Shown here one piece after another: positions 34,456-45,869 of a DNA stretch of 64,000 nucleotides. The position numbers and the translations under genes are program-made. The stretch's first letter is position 1. Each line of letters starts with the position of its first letter. Origin of the DNA: Larix kaempferi (taxonomy: Eukaryota; Streptophyta; Pinopsida; Pinales; Pinaceae); the NCBI GenBank assembly GCA_027924585.1, contig BSBM01000372.1:6121001-6185000 (forward strand). Direction: 5' to 3'. A model generated the notes under the pieces. That model had not been told where the DNA came from and made no database searches. It saw only the letters and a program-made list of their open reading frames with translations.

Positions 34456-34469
34456 TGGTATCATAGCTC
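34456..34469 (+). other. Primer binding site (initiator tRNA-Met), copia D
   Basis: TGGTATCATAGCTC differs by one base from the canonical TGGTATCAGAGCTC and lies directly after the LTR. Confidence 0.8.
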
Positions 34470-34724
34470 TTGGAGCTTCTATTCGAACCAAGACTGTTTT
34501 AGAAGTGCACCGAAAACAGTGGAGAAACCACAGAATTCCCCAGGGCCATTTCGTTGAAGCCATTGGAGAAATAATTTGGATTCTACCCAGGTTTTTATGC
34601 TCTCCTGAATGTTTCTTCTATCAAGCAGAGTTCGAATTAGTTATTTTAGATCCCCTCCTGAGTGTTGATATTTTTTCATTGCAGGTTCAAAGTGTACATT
34701 GTCACCAAGTGTGCAAGTTACAGA
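34470..34724 (+). other. Leader of copia D
   Basis: Non-coding; the short frame 34439-34801 crosses the primer site and only overlaps the true gag start in another frame. Confidence 0.6.
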
Positions 34725-35793
34725 AGATGGAGAAATCTCATGTAATTTTCTCACTCCATTCAACTATTTTGAATGGAAGGCCTAAATGGTTATCCAGCTA
34801 AGATCCAAGGGTCTCTTCAGAATCACCATGGGGACTGAGTTTGAGACAAACTATGTTGTAGAGAAATCTAGGTTTTTTAATAGAATGGATGAAGCATTTG
34901 GAATGCTTTGTCTCAATATTTCAAGAGACCTCCTATTTCACATTGATAGTATTACTACACCAAATGAATTATGGCTCAATCTTGAGTCTTTTTTTGGGAA
35001 GACTGATGAGATGAGGGTCCATCAACTTGAAAATGAGTTGATCTCACTGATTCCAAGAAACTTCGAATCCATGTAGGATTTCTTCACCAAGTTCAAGAGC
35101 TTTGTTTTTTAAATCAAACAGTGTGGCATTGATAAGAAAGAAGAAAAGTTGGTTCTGTCCATCATTTTGAAGTTGGATCCTAAGTACTCAGTCTTTGTCT
35201 CTACATTTCACTCCACCAAAATTGCATTTCACAATTGGAAGATGCCATATTTGGTTGATTTCATGTAGATGCTAACTCAAGAGAAAGATAAGTTGGTTCT
35301 AATGGGTTCCATTAAGCAAAAGGACCAAGTTCTTGATGTTGAAGATTCAAGACAAGCAAGAGGAAATCAAAATCTCAAGGGTTCGAAACAACAAGAGAAT
35401 AAGAAAGACAAGGAGAGGCCCAAATATTCTGATGGGGGTTCGAATTTTGTCAAATACAAAGGAAAGAAGAAAGAAAAGACTAAATGCACCTATTGTCAAA
35501 AGGTTTGGCACCCTGATAGTGCATGCATGAAGAAAACTATTGATATGATGACCCATCTCCTGCAAAATAATAACATTCCTCTTCCAGAAAGTTCAAAGAA
35601 GAAAGAGGGTGTTTCTAAAGATAAGGAGAGGTGCCATGCATTGATGGCTAGTACCTCAAAATCTTCTTCCTTCATCATAGATTCAGGTGCCTCAAGGCAC
35701 ATGGCTTCTGCAAAATATTCTTTCTCTACTCTTTCTCCTTACAATGGTCCATCCATTCTCATGGGAGATGACTCAGAAATCCCAACTAGACTC
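34725..35793 (+). pseudogene. gag: Copia D gag and protease start
   Basis: It starts at ATG 34725 (MEKSH), then shifts frame to LTPFNYFEWKA, a stop, and LRSKGLFRITMG. The gag core continues with NELWLNLESFFGKTDEMRVH and HQLENELISLIP. Next come a basic linker, the zinc knuckle CTYCQKVWHPDSAC (the usual His position keeps H in WHP), and the protease motif FIIDSGASRHMAS near 35680. There are stops at about 35074, 35110 and 35266 and at least one frameshift. The frame runs into the foldback element at 35794. Confidence 0.85.
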
Positions 35794-36375
35794 TTGGGGA
35801 GTTTTGAGGTCAAAATGGGCCTCAAAACAAATAATGTACCATAAAAATTCACTTTATAAGAACCAATAGGATTCAAGATGATGATATCAACCATAATGGT
35901 AAAATTTGTAAAACAAATTGGAGGGAAAAAGAAAAACTACTTTTTTCTTATCGTATTTTTGACATATATCCTTAACGGTTTACCCAAATTTAAAGTTTGG
36001 GCACTCGTTGGATGTGGATTTTAATTCTGCATCCAACTCATACCCACATTGCATACTGCTAAGGCACCCACGACATGAAAAAATGAAAATTTAAATAAAA
36101 AACGTATTTTAATATCAAAATAAGTTTTTTATATTGAAATTTTCTTTTTTTTTCATGGCGTGGGTACCTCAGAAGTATGTAGTGTGGCATAGGTTAGATG
36201 CGGAATTAAAATCCGCATTCAACAAGTTCCCAAACTTGAAATTTGGGTAAACCGTTAAGGAGATATGTCAAAAATACGATAAGAAAAAGTAGTTTTTCTT
36301 TTTCCTCTCTAAAATTTAGAACTCTTATTTTATTATTTCCCTTACGAGGCCCATTTTAGACCTCAACTCCCCTAA
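35794..36375. mobile_element. Foldback (hairpin) element inserted in copia D protease
   Basis: Nearly the whole 582 bp forms one inverted repeat. The left end TTGGGGAGTTTTGAGG (35794) pairs with CCTCAACTCCCCTAA (ending 36375). Further in, GGTTTACCCAAATTT...AAGTTTGGG (about 35978) pairs with CCCAAACTTGAAATTTGGG (about 36221). The arms meet near an A/T-rich centre at about 36100. Outside it, the copia protease reads through from SEIPTR to YFSNVLYVPNLATN. No ORF is present, so it is a non-autonomous, MITE- or MULE-like foldback. I could not define a target duplication. Confidence 0.8.
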
Positions 36376-38654
36376 TGGGAACTGGGATAATCACTCTAGA
36401 AAATGAGTACTTCAGTAATGTACTGTATGTACCAAATCTTGCAACAAACTTACTCTCTTTGTACCAAATGACCCACACTGGTTCGTCCAAGAGAGTGATC
36501 TTCACTTGAGATGATGTGGATATATCATCAATTTCCACTGGAAAAGTTGTAGCAGTTGGTGTTGCAGACCATGATTCTAGAGTGTACAAGTTCTCTCATT
36601 TTCTTGAGTACTCTTCTCAAAATGCACTTCTATCACATGATAATGAAGTTATAAATCTTTGGCATGAGAGGTTTGGACACCTCAACTACAAATATCTTCA
36701 AGCATTGAGAAAAAAAGAGATGGTTGAAGGCCTTCCAGAAATCAGATTTTCCAAAGGCACTTGTGAAGGGTGCATTGTTGGGAAGCATGTTGAGAGAAAG
36801 TATGAGAAAGGGAAGGAAAGAAGGGCTAATCAACCACTTGGTTTGGTACATTAATATATGATAGGTCCTCTCCCTACACCCTCCTATGTCATCTCAAAGT
36901 ATGTCTTGAATTTCATTGATGAGTTCTCAAGATATTGATGTTTGTTCTTTCTCAAACAAAAATATGAAGTCTTCCAATCTTTCAAAGTTTTCAAAGCTTC
37001 TGTGGAAATATTCTCTGGGAGAAAGATGAAAGTATTGAGGAATTATAATGGAAGGGATTATGTGAATAAGGACTTGTAGCAGCTTTTTGAATACAATGGC
37101 CTCCAAATGCAACATTATGTGCCCTACACACCTCAACAAAATGGTGTTGCAGAGCGCAAGAATAGAGCACTGAAGGAGATGGCCACATGCAAGATGGAGG
37201 CTAAGTATTTGTCTCCTAAAATATGTGTTGAAACCATGAATTCTGCTGCATATTTTCAGAACATATCACCACACAAATCCTTGGAAGGAATGACTCCATT
37301 TGAGGCTTGGAATGGACACAAGCCAAATGTGTCACATTTCAAGGTGTTTGGCTCAAGGGCATGGGCTACAATACCTCCAGAAAAGAGAAAGGCCTTGAAG
37401 CCCCAAAGCAAGGATTCCATCATGGTTGGATATACAGAATATTAAAAGGGCTACAAGCTATTTTACCCCTCCACTCATAAAAATTTCATTGAAAGGAGTG
37501 TCTAGTTCGAAGAAGAGCCCATGCATGTAGCAAAAAATGGTGATGGGGAATGCTCAAACCCCCTGCATGAAGAGGATGTAAGTGATTATTCTCTTTCTGA
37601 TTTTTTTGATTCTGATATGGAGAATATATATGATGATATGTATTCATATCATGACCCTCATACAAGTACCAAGTGGGCTGAGAAAACTATACAAGTTGCT
37701 GGTGAGCTTGCAGGTGATCCTCAAGATCCTAGGAAGACAAGATCACAGTTTCACAATGCCTTTTCATATTGTGATCCAAATATTCATGGTAGATGTTTCT
37801 TAATGGTTGGATCTGATCCACAATCATATGTAGAAGCATCAAAATACCCAATATGGAAAAAATCCATGCAAGAAGAGATGAACTCCCTCCATGACAATGA
37901 AACTTGGGATTTGGTCCCTCTTCCTCCCAAGAGGAAACTAGTGCAATGTAAATGGCTTTATAGGACCAAAATGGCCTCTGATGGTTCTGATATGAAGTAT
38001 AAGTCCAGTTTGGTGGATAAAGACTTCTCTCAAGTCCATGGCGTGGACTATACAGAGACATTTTCACCAATGGCAAAGATGGACTCAATCAGGCTAGTTT
38101 TAGCCATTGCAGCTTCCAAGCGATGGGAGGTTCATCACATGGATGTGAAGAGTGCATTTATTCATGGGGATATTGATGAGGAGATCTATATACATTATCC
38201 TAAAGGCTTCATTGCATATCAAAAACTTGTGTGCAGGTTAAAGAAGTCACTCTATGGTCTCAAGCAAGATCCTAGAGCTTTGTATGCCAAGATCGACAAG
38301 TTTCGGTTATCATTGAGGTTTGAGAGATGTAAGTCTGATCCAAATGTTTACATGAAACATGTTAGTGATCTTAGTTTGATTATTGTACTGTATTTTGATG
38401 ATCTGTTGATCATTGGTAGCTGCACCAAAGAAATAGGCTCAGTTAAAGATGCATTGCAGAGTGCTTTTTCCATGACAAATCTACGATTGTTGAAGCAATT
38501 TTTGGGTTTGTATATTGAGCAAATTGCTAATGGGATCACCATTTCTCAATCAAGATATGCTTCAAATCTGCTGCAGAAGTTTAAAATGGCTGAATATAAG
38601 TCTGCAAAATTCCTATTCCTTTCTGGAGTTAAGCTTACTAATTGGGGTTCTTCC
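36376..38654 (+). pseudogene. pol: Copia D protease end, integrase and reverse transcriptase
   Basis: In order: protease tail (YFSNVLYVPNLATNLLSLYQ), GAG-pre-integrase (LWHERFGHLNYKYLQAL, CEGCIVGKH; 36516-36854), integrase ([20 protein letters not shown] near 37120; the DNGGEY motif has become NYNGRDY, so the second Asp is lost), the hinge (HFKVFGSRAWA), and reverse transcriptase (37890-38654: TWDLVPLPPKRKLVQCKWLY, MDVKSAFIHGDIDEEIYI, YFDDLLIIG). Stops occur at about 36852, 36936, 37077, 37443 and 37504. The frame ends in SGVKLTNWGSS where a CACTA terminus begins. RNase H is missing on this side. Confidence 0.9.
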
Positions 38655-38881
38655 CACTACAACAAAAAAGGTCATTGGTGAGGGTCAAAAAAGGTCACAT
38701 AAGCTCATTGGTGAGGTTCAAAAGAGTCTTCGTCACCAGAAACTGAACATCACCAAAGGCATCGTCACCTCATAGGTGATGTTGTGACATTCAAGGTCCA
38801 TCATGAATAATGATTATAATGATTGATCATAACCGTCACCATTTCATATGAACAACTGTGATTTATGGTGATGGACCTTTC
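38655..38881 (+). mobile_element. CACTA transposon terminus and subterminal repeat, left part
   Basis: CACTACAACAAAAAAGG at 38655-38671 matches the plant CACTA (En/Spm-type) terminal motif CACTACAAGAAAAA. It is followed by a GGTGAGGGTCAAAA-type subterminal repeat. The same unit recurs after 45377, separated only by the copia E insertion. No transposase is present and the other terminus is not found. Confidence 0.65.
38877..38881. repeat. Target site duplication CTTTC, left copy (copia E)
   Basis: CTTTC lies directly before the LTR (38882) and again directly after the other LTR (45377-45381). Confidence 0.85.
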
Positions 38882-39487
38882 TATTAAGATTCAATATGCT
38901 AAGACAGAAAATATCAGCATTACATTCCATTTCACAATGATAGCATATATAGGATCACTGAAGAAACAACAAGCATAGCATAAATACAAGAGACACAGAT
39001 TTATCCTGGGAAACCCTCATGGGATAGAAAACCCAGCAAAGCTTCCTCAATATAGATGACCAGCAATATACAAAGATGCAAACCAAAGACATGATCTCCT
39101 CCTCCTCCATAGTAGACCTCTCTCTCACAAGTGCGCTACATTTCAAGTGAGGGAAGTGTGTGTATAATGAGGAACACACCTCCTCTATTTATACACATCT
39201 CCGACTTGTACTTTATAATAACTAGGTCGGCCCCAACTTTACCACTGGGTTAAACACCCCACTACAACTGACTGGGCCGACCCCACTAGGGTGGTCTAAC
39301 AACCCTTTGACCCATATAACACATACAGGGCTGACCCCCACTGGGGAAGTCTCATAACCCAAGTTACCACATTCCGATGGAGGAATAAACATCTTCGGAT
39401 ATACAATAAGATCTTCACAGAGGAATGAAACATCTCCGGAATAATAAAGTACAAATATAATATTCTTAGAAGTTACAATACTCAACA
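38882..39487 (-). repeat. 3' LTR of copia E
   Basis: 606 bp; minus strand starts TGTTGAGTATTG and ends ...CTTAATA, where the terminal CA has mutated to TA. It differs from the other LTR at about 29 sites plus a 2-base indel by eye, near 5%. Confidence 0.9.
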
Positions 39488-39502
39488 CTCCCCCTTAATG
39501 AG
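39488..39502 (-). other. Polypurine tract of copia E
   Basis: The minus strand reads CTCATTAAGGGGGAG immediately before the LTR start TGTTGAG. Confidence 0.8.
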
Positions 39503-39619
39503 AAGGATATTATAACAACATCTGCAGGATCAAGGAGTCATCGACTACATCATACATGATACATCTGTAAATCATCGGAAGCTTTCTTCAATACATCATC
39601 ATCAGTAACTCAACCAGTT

Positions 39620-40020
39620 ACTAGAACATCAACATCATCGTCATCATCATCGCACGATCATCAGCATCGTCATCACATTATCATCAGCATCATCATCACA
39701 CGATCGTCAGCATCATCATCACACGATCATCAGCATCGTCATCACACGATCATCAGCATTGTCATCACACGATCATCAACGATCATTAGCATCGTCATCA
39801 CACGATCATCAACATCGTCATCACACGATCATCAGCATCATCATCACACGATCATCAGCATCGTCATCACACGATCATCATCATCATCACACGATCATCA
39901 GCATCGTCATCACACGATCATCAGCATCGTCATCACACGATCATCAACATCATCATCACACGATCAACAACATCGTCATCACACGATCATCAACATCGTC
40001 ATCACACAATTATCTTACAG
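39620..40020. repeat. Minisatellite, ~23-bp unit
   Basis: The unit CATCGTCATCACACGATCATCAG repeats about 16 times with small variants. A 23-bp period rotates the frame, which produces the spurious His/Ser/Ile-rich frame at 39759-40025. Confidence 0.9.
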
Positions 40021-40037
40021 GATGATCAATCCTGATC

Positions 40038-40365
40038 TCTTTAGGACATAGGTCCATGGATGATACAATCCAAACCATTCATTTAGGACTATGTCCAAGG
40101 ATGATTTAATCCCCACCGTACATTTAGGACTATGTCCAAGGATGACTTAATCCCCACCATACATTTAGGACTATGTCCAAGGATGACTTAATCCCCACCG
40201 TACATTCAGGAGTATGGCCAAGGATGACTTAATCCCCACCGTACATTCAAGACTATGTCCAAGGATGACTTAATCCCCACCGTACATTCAGGACTATGTC
40301 CATGGATGACTTAATCCCCACCGTACATTTAGGACTATGTCCAAGGATGAATTAATCCCCATATG
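40038..40365. repeat. Tandem repeat, 41-bp unit, about 8 copies
   Basis: CATTTAGGACTATGTCCAAG starts at about 40080, 40121, 40162, 40203, 40244, 40285 and 40326, with an older variant before. Each unit ends AATCCCCACCGTA. Confidence 0.9.
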
Positions 40366-40900
40366 TCTATCAAGGACTTCATTCTCGAAGACCATACGTC
40401 TACGGATCAATTCAAGGGACCGAAGTACGGGGACGATACAATCCCCACTTGTCCACTAAGGACTTCATTCTCGGAGACATATGTCTACGACTCACTTTAG
40501 GACTGAAGTCTAGGGATGATCCAAACCCCACTTCTCCACTAAGGACTTCATTCTCGGAGACATATGTCTATAGCTCACTTTAGGACTGAAGTCCAAGGAT
40601 GATCCAATCCCCCTTCTTTCTCGGAGGCATATGTCTATGGATCCTTTTAGAACATGTGTTCAAGGATGATGCAATCCCTCTTCTTTCTCGGAGACATATG
40701 TCTACGGATCCTTTTAGAACATGTGTTCAAGGATGATGCAATCCCTCTTCTTTCTTGGAGACATATGTCTACGGATCCTTTTAGAACATGTGTTCAAGGA
40801 TGATGCAATCCCCTCTTCTTTCTCGGATACATATGTCTACGGATCCTTTTAGAACATGTGCTCAAGGATGATGCAATCCCCTCGTCAACTTAGACCCTGT
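40366..40900. repeat. Tandem repeat, ~67-bp unit with related longer units
   Basis: CTTCTTTCTCGGAGACATAT starts at about 40614, 40681, 40748 and 40815. Earlier copies (from 40366) are longer variants that contain GGACTTCATTCTCGGAGAC. The AAGGATGATSCAATCCC core is shared with the 41-bp array, so both probably arose from one ancestor. Confidence 0.85.
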
Positions 40901-40949
40901 CTAAGGAGAATCCACCAACCTCTTTGTCGGCATCAATATAGGTATCCAC

Positions 40950-42000
40950 ATCATCGACTTTACTATCGATGCAGGAAATCTCATCATAGGTGATCACATC
41001 ACTCCCCCTTTCCAGGAGGGTCCTACCAAGCTTGTCTCGAAAATACTAAAACTTTTCTTGAGGTAGAGGTTTGGTTAGTACATCGGTAACTTGTTCACTT
41101 GAGGTAAAGGTTTGGTTAGTATATCGGCAACTTGTTACAAATTCAAACTTTATAGTTCCTTTCTGCACCATATCTTGTTAGATCTCTATGTGCTTTGAAT
41201 TATCATGGAACACTAGATTCTCTGCCATCTTGATACAACTCTGTTTGTCACATAGGATCATAGTTGGGTCTATCTCTAAGTCAAGCAATCCTAAATCCAT
41301 ACTTCTTCACAACTAGCTGAGCAAGCAACCATATATTCTGCTTGTGTTGAGAGCCACACTAGACTGCTTCCTGCTAAACCACAAGATCATGGTTGATCCC
41401 AGACAATAACATCCTCTCGGTGTACTCTTCCTGTCTAATACTCTTTTTGCTCAATCAACATCTGTGTATCCATCTGAAGTCATGATCTCCAAGATAGCAT
41501 AGATCAAAGTCTATCGTATCATTTAGGTACCTCATCACATGCTTTGCAACTATCAAGTGAACACATCTAGTTTCCACTAGATACTGACTCAAGGTGTTCA
41601 CAGCAAAGCATATATCTGACCTAGTATTCGTTAGATACATCAATGACCCAATAATTTTTCTGTACAGAGTTAAATCCACTAAATCTGATGAGTCATCCGC
41701 TAACAGCTTCAAGTTGGAATCCATGAGAGTGGCCATTCCAACACATCAAGTCTTCTCAATATTTCTCAGCATACTTTCCCTAGTTGAGAAAGATTCCTTA
41801 CGAGCCTTGCCATACTTCCAGACCTAGGAAGTAATGCATCAATCTAAGATATTTCATTTTGATTTCTCCACCCATCTTCTTCTGTTCCATCTCTCGTCAG
41901 ATGGGTCTACTGATTCAAACTTTGTGGTCACTTCCTTCTTGCATCCATGTCATCTATGTATAGAAACCATATTCAACCTTGTAGCAAAGGTTGAGATCCA
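40950..42000 (-). pseudogene. pol: Copia E reverse transcriptase end and RNase H
   Basis: Minus-strand reading gives MKYLRLMHYFLGLEVWQ (about 41880), LYRKIIGSLMYLTNTRSDIC and VKHVMRYL-like (41736-41455), WLSTQAEYMVACSA near 41350 and VADILTKPLPQ near 41100. These are the conserved end of copia reverse transcriptase, the RNase H motif and the usual C-terminal tail. Many stops are present. It is dead. Confidence 0.8.
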
Positions 42001-44756
42001 CATCACCCATGGTGATCATTAATCTCATCAAATTACTATCGATCCTGAGTACCCATACAGAACCTGATTCACACTTCTTCTTTAATTACACCATTAAGAG
42101 AACGGTCTTATCTAGCCACTTGGAGCAAACATCTCATCATGATTCTCTTCCTCTTTCTAAGAGAATCTTCCAGCCATGATCCTTCTATATTTTTTTTATT
42201 TGTAAATCTTCTTGTTGAACATCCATCACTTGTTCGGTGTTCATCATTCTTCATGATCTTTCCTACAAATCAAAATTAAGTACATGATTAGTAATACTTC
42301 ATAATCATGAAATCATGTTGACATGATAACCTATTATGCATACAAATATCATTTACATAGTTATGCAACTATCTTGACCAATACTTTGGCACAACACTTT
42401 TCCATATCCTGTATGCATACAGTGGCTATCTAGATTCCTTCCATCTCTACCAGAACATACTATCGAGAGTGTGCACAACTCTCAGCATGTCAGCAAAGAG
42501 GTTTCATTCTAGACAAGCAACAATGGAATGTTTGTCCAACTTACCAATCATATGCATATTAGTAGTATACTGTTCAATGCTCTATGAATGTTTACACTCA
42601 GCATTATATATTCTAGGAATACAAATATGCATACAACCTATTACAAGCAATATCATTTACTATTTCAAATAACAACTCAAATACTTATCTTTTATGTTTG
42701 TGTGGTTGCCTCCTGCTTGATCTTCTAAATGTCTTTTGAACTTCTATTCATTTTGTACCACTGTGCATGCTCAAGTGTGTACTAGTGTTATCCTCATGAT
42801 CTCATACACAAACATAAATTCATTAGTATATTATAAATATTATCAAAACATTATAATTCTAAATAATCTTGAATATGTATAGTCATGATCATAGATAATA
42901 AACATTAGTATTCAAGGTTTCAGGGAAGTCTTATTTTACTCATGCATATCATCAATCAAGATAAAAGACATAATATGCATAAACCCTTGATTACTTACAT
43001 TTCTAACTTTATGAATAAGCATAACCAATCATACCAAGTATACTTATATAAGGGATCCTAACACAAGGTAAGATTCTAACTTGATATAGGAAAACATACC
43101 TGGATTAGTATACCTGCTTAGTTATGTCTAACATACCTAATCAATATTTTCTTTGTTCTCTTCAATGATTTAGAGATTCTGTGCTAAAACCTGCATATCT
43201 CATAATAGAACAAAGTCATACATACCTCGTAAGTAGAACAAAGATTATGGAATCTTTGTCTTCATGTTGTCATGGTCATGGATCTTGATTTGTCTTTCGT
43301 GATGTACCTATATCTTGTTAGTAGACAACATCAACCTCATACAACACCACAGTGCATTAGTACAACCATATAACCCTAATCAATGAATGTCTTCTATCAT
43401 TCACATGCATTCATACTTTTATTAGGGTGATAAGATAATTCTAACATTAATCGAGATTGTACGAACCTAAATAATATGAAGACAAACATTTTATGAACTT
43501 AATCAAGAATCAGATTTCAAGACATACCTATATCTCCTTAAGTCATACCTGTCGAGATTTCTTGTAGTCTTCTTATGTAAGGCCTTAGCCTCAACTCCCC
43601 CTGAAACTGGATCTAGAGCTCGATTAGGGTTTGTTAGAGAAACCCTAAAGATTCAATCTTTGACTTTCACACTTTTGAATGGATGGATAGATGTGTCTCG
43701 TTAAGCTGATCAAACTTGCATACTTCAATTTTGAAATCTCCAAAATTTGACCCCTCAAAATTGCCTTTGAAACTTCCGGATCTTCTGGACAGGATCCTGA
43801 ACTAGGGTTTGATGGAGCCCACCCTTCTTCCCAATCAAAAGGTTTGATCCAAAGCTCTAAGCTCTTATTTTTCTAAGGAGCTTTCAGCCGTGGTCACAAA
43901 CTTCAGAAATTCCAACTTTTGTAGAAGCCCTAATTTTTCACCTTTCCAATCAAAATCCCGAACTAGGGTTTGATCAAGCCCACTCTTCTGCCCAACCAAA
44001 AATTCTGATCTTGGTCTCTAAATTTCTATTTTGATGAGTAGCATCCAACCGTGGTCTCCGATTGCAGAAATTCCAACTTTCTCCGAAACCATAAATTCCG
44101 GAAGCCATGAATGAATGTGCTCAAAAATAATTCTGTTTTGACATAAATATGTACCTGATTATTTCTACTGTAACTCCAAACTTTTCGATCCACAGGGTCT
44201 GAAAAATTTTTATGTGGTATCCTGACCTATCATATTTCCATCTCGACAAGTCTAAACTCAATTGGATTCTCTGAGAGAGATTTATGCCAAGTGTCGCAAC
44301 GTGACCTGTTTATGGGATAAAACAATAGAGCGAACTTGTATGGCATGCCCCGTGTCACTGATTGAACTTCGGCCTCTAAAATCATTTCCTAAGATAGTAC
44401 AGACTGTGTACTACCTATCCCCTTTTACTAAATTTCATTTGGAGCTTCCTATCCCAAGTTATGACCTTTTTTCCTAGGTCACCTGATTTTGACTGAGATC
44501 TGGAAGAGGTAGAAACCCTAACTTGTATTGATCATAACTCACAAAGTACAACGAATCTGAGGTTTCCCTTTGGACACAAGGTACATATGGATGTCATCTA
44601 CAACCTGTAAATGTTTCAGATCCTGAAACTTGGCAAAAATGGATTTATAGAGAAAGTTCCACGATGACTGGTTTTTGCTATATAAAACCCAAACCTTCAA
44701 ATTGTCACAAGTGAAGCAAGTGTCGTAAGTGCCATACATTGCCTTCCTTCAAGTTA
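42001..44756 (-). other. Non-coding interior and leader of copia E
   Basis: AT-rich filler where gag, protease, integrase and most of reverse transcriptase should be. A CTCCCCCTGAAACTGG stretch (43597) and two AGGGTTTGATSRAGCCCAC copies (43805, 43968) lie in the leader half. I see no gene. Confidence 0.6.
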
Positions 44757-44768
44757 GCTCTGATACCA
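44757..44768 (-). other. Primer binding site (initiator tRNA-Met), copia E
   Basis: The minus strand reads TGGTATCAGAGC, exact, directly after the LTR end at 44769. Confidence 0.9.
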
Positions 44769-45376
44769 TGTTAAGATTCAATATGATAAGACAGAAAATA
44801 TCGTCATTACATTCCATTTCACAATGATAGCATATACAAGATCACTGAAGAAACAACAAGCATAGCATAAATACAAGAGACACAGATTTATCCTGGGAAA
44901 CCCTCGTGGGGTAGAAAACCCAGCAAATATTCCTCAATATAGATGACCAGCAATATACAAAGATGCAAACCAAAGACATGATATCCTCCTCCTCCATAGC
45001 AGACCTCTCTCTCTCACAAGTGCACTACATTTCAAGTGAGGGAAGTGTGTGTATAATGAGGAACACACCTCCTCTATTTATACACATCTCCGACTTGTAC
45101 TTTATAATAACTAGGTCGGCCCCAACTTTACCACTGGGTTAACCACCCCACTACAACTGACTGGGCGGACCACACTAGGGTGGTCTAACAACCCTTTGAC
45201 CCATATAACACATACAGGCCCGACCCCTACTAGGGAAATCTAATAACCCAAGTTACCACATTCCGACGGAGGAATAAACATCTCCGGATATACAATAAGA
45301 TCTTCACGGAGAAATGAAACATCTCTGCAATAATAAAGTACAAATATAATATTCTTAGAAGTTACAATATTCAACA
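44769..45376 (-). repeat. 5' LTR of copia E
   Basis: 608 bp; minus strand starts TGTTGAATATTG and ends CTTAACA. It holds a TATTTATACAC promoter-like segment (minus-strand GTGTATAAATA, about 45075). The solo LTR at 46796-47383 belongs to a related family. Confidence 0.9.
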
Positions 45377-45797
45377 CTTTCATAGCCCTCACTATTGTTA
45401 TGGTAATGTTCATTGACCATCACCATTGCATATTTTGGTGAGGGTTGAAAAATGTCACCATAAGCGCATTGGTGATGGTCAAAAGAGCCTCTGTCACCAA
45501 ATATTGAACATCGCCAAAGGCTGCATCACCAAAGTATAGGTGATGTGGTGGCATTCAAGGTTTGTCACGAATAGTGATTGTAATGACAAATAGTGACCGT
45601 CACCATTTATGAAGAACAATGATTTATGGTGATGGAACTTTCATGGACCTCACTATTGATGCATATATATGGAGACATTCATTGACTGTCACCGCTTCAT
45701 AAATAAAAAATGATTTTTGATGATGTCGTTTTAACGACCCTCACTGTTGATACGTATTTAGGAACGAATAGGAATCGTCACCATTCCCTATGAATAT
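45377..45797 (+). mobile_element. CACTA subterminal repeats, right part
   Basis: The sequence begins with the CTTTC duplication (45377-45381) and resumes the interrupted CACTA repeat (ATTTATGGTGATGGA...CTTTCATGGACCTCACTATTG). A second copy of the ~250-bp unit seen at 38660-38881 runs from about 45430, with GGTGAGGGTTGAAAAATG, TCACCAAATATTGAACATCG and TAGGTGATGTGGTGGCATTC. A third, weaker copy follows to about 45780. The far terminus is not visible. Confidence 0.65.
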
Positions 45798-45869
45798 TAG
45801 GGCACAATGGAATCGAACCATCAACCTCCTACTTGTAAAGTGGGTGCTCTTCCATTGAGCTAGAACCCT
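45798..45869 (-). tRNA. tRNA-Val(UAC)-like sequence, probably a pseudo-tRNA of organellar type
   Basis: The minus strand folds as a 72-base cloverleaf. Acceptor AGGGTTC/GTGCCCT has one T-T mismatch and one wobble. The D arm GCTC/GAGC is perfect. The anticodon arm CCCAC-TTTACAA-GTAGG has one C-A mismatch and anticodon TAC. The T arm GATGG-TTCGATT-CCATT has one wobble. The discriminator base is A. The D-arm style (TAGCTCAATGGAAGAGC) is bacterial/organellar rather than plant nuclear. Two stem mismatches suggest a decayed copy, perhaps derived from plastid or mitochondrial DNA. Confidence 0.55.

Larger units (their letters stand above)
38882..45376 (-). mobile_element. Copia element E, internally degenerate
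   Basis: A 6.5-kb minus-strand element with both LTRs, Met primer site (44757-44768), polypurine tract (39488-39502) and target duplication CTTTC. Only the end of reverse transcriptase and RNase H remain of its genes. Gag, protease and integrase are absent. The space after RNase H is filled by three tandem arrays. It is inserted in CACTA subterminal repeats. Confidence 0.9.

Noticed and set aside
39759-40025. His/Ser-rich plus frame resembling a metal-binding repeat protein
   Set aside because: It comes from a 23-bp minisatellite in a retroelement untranslated region.
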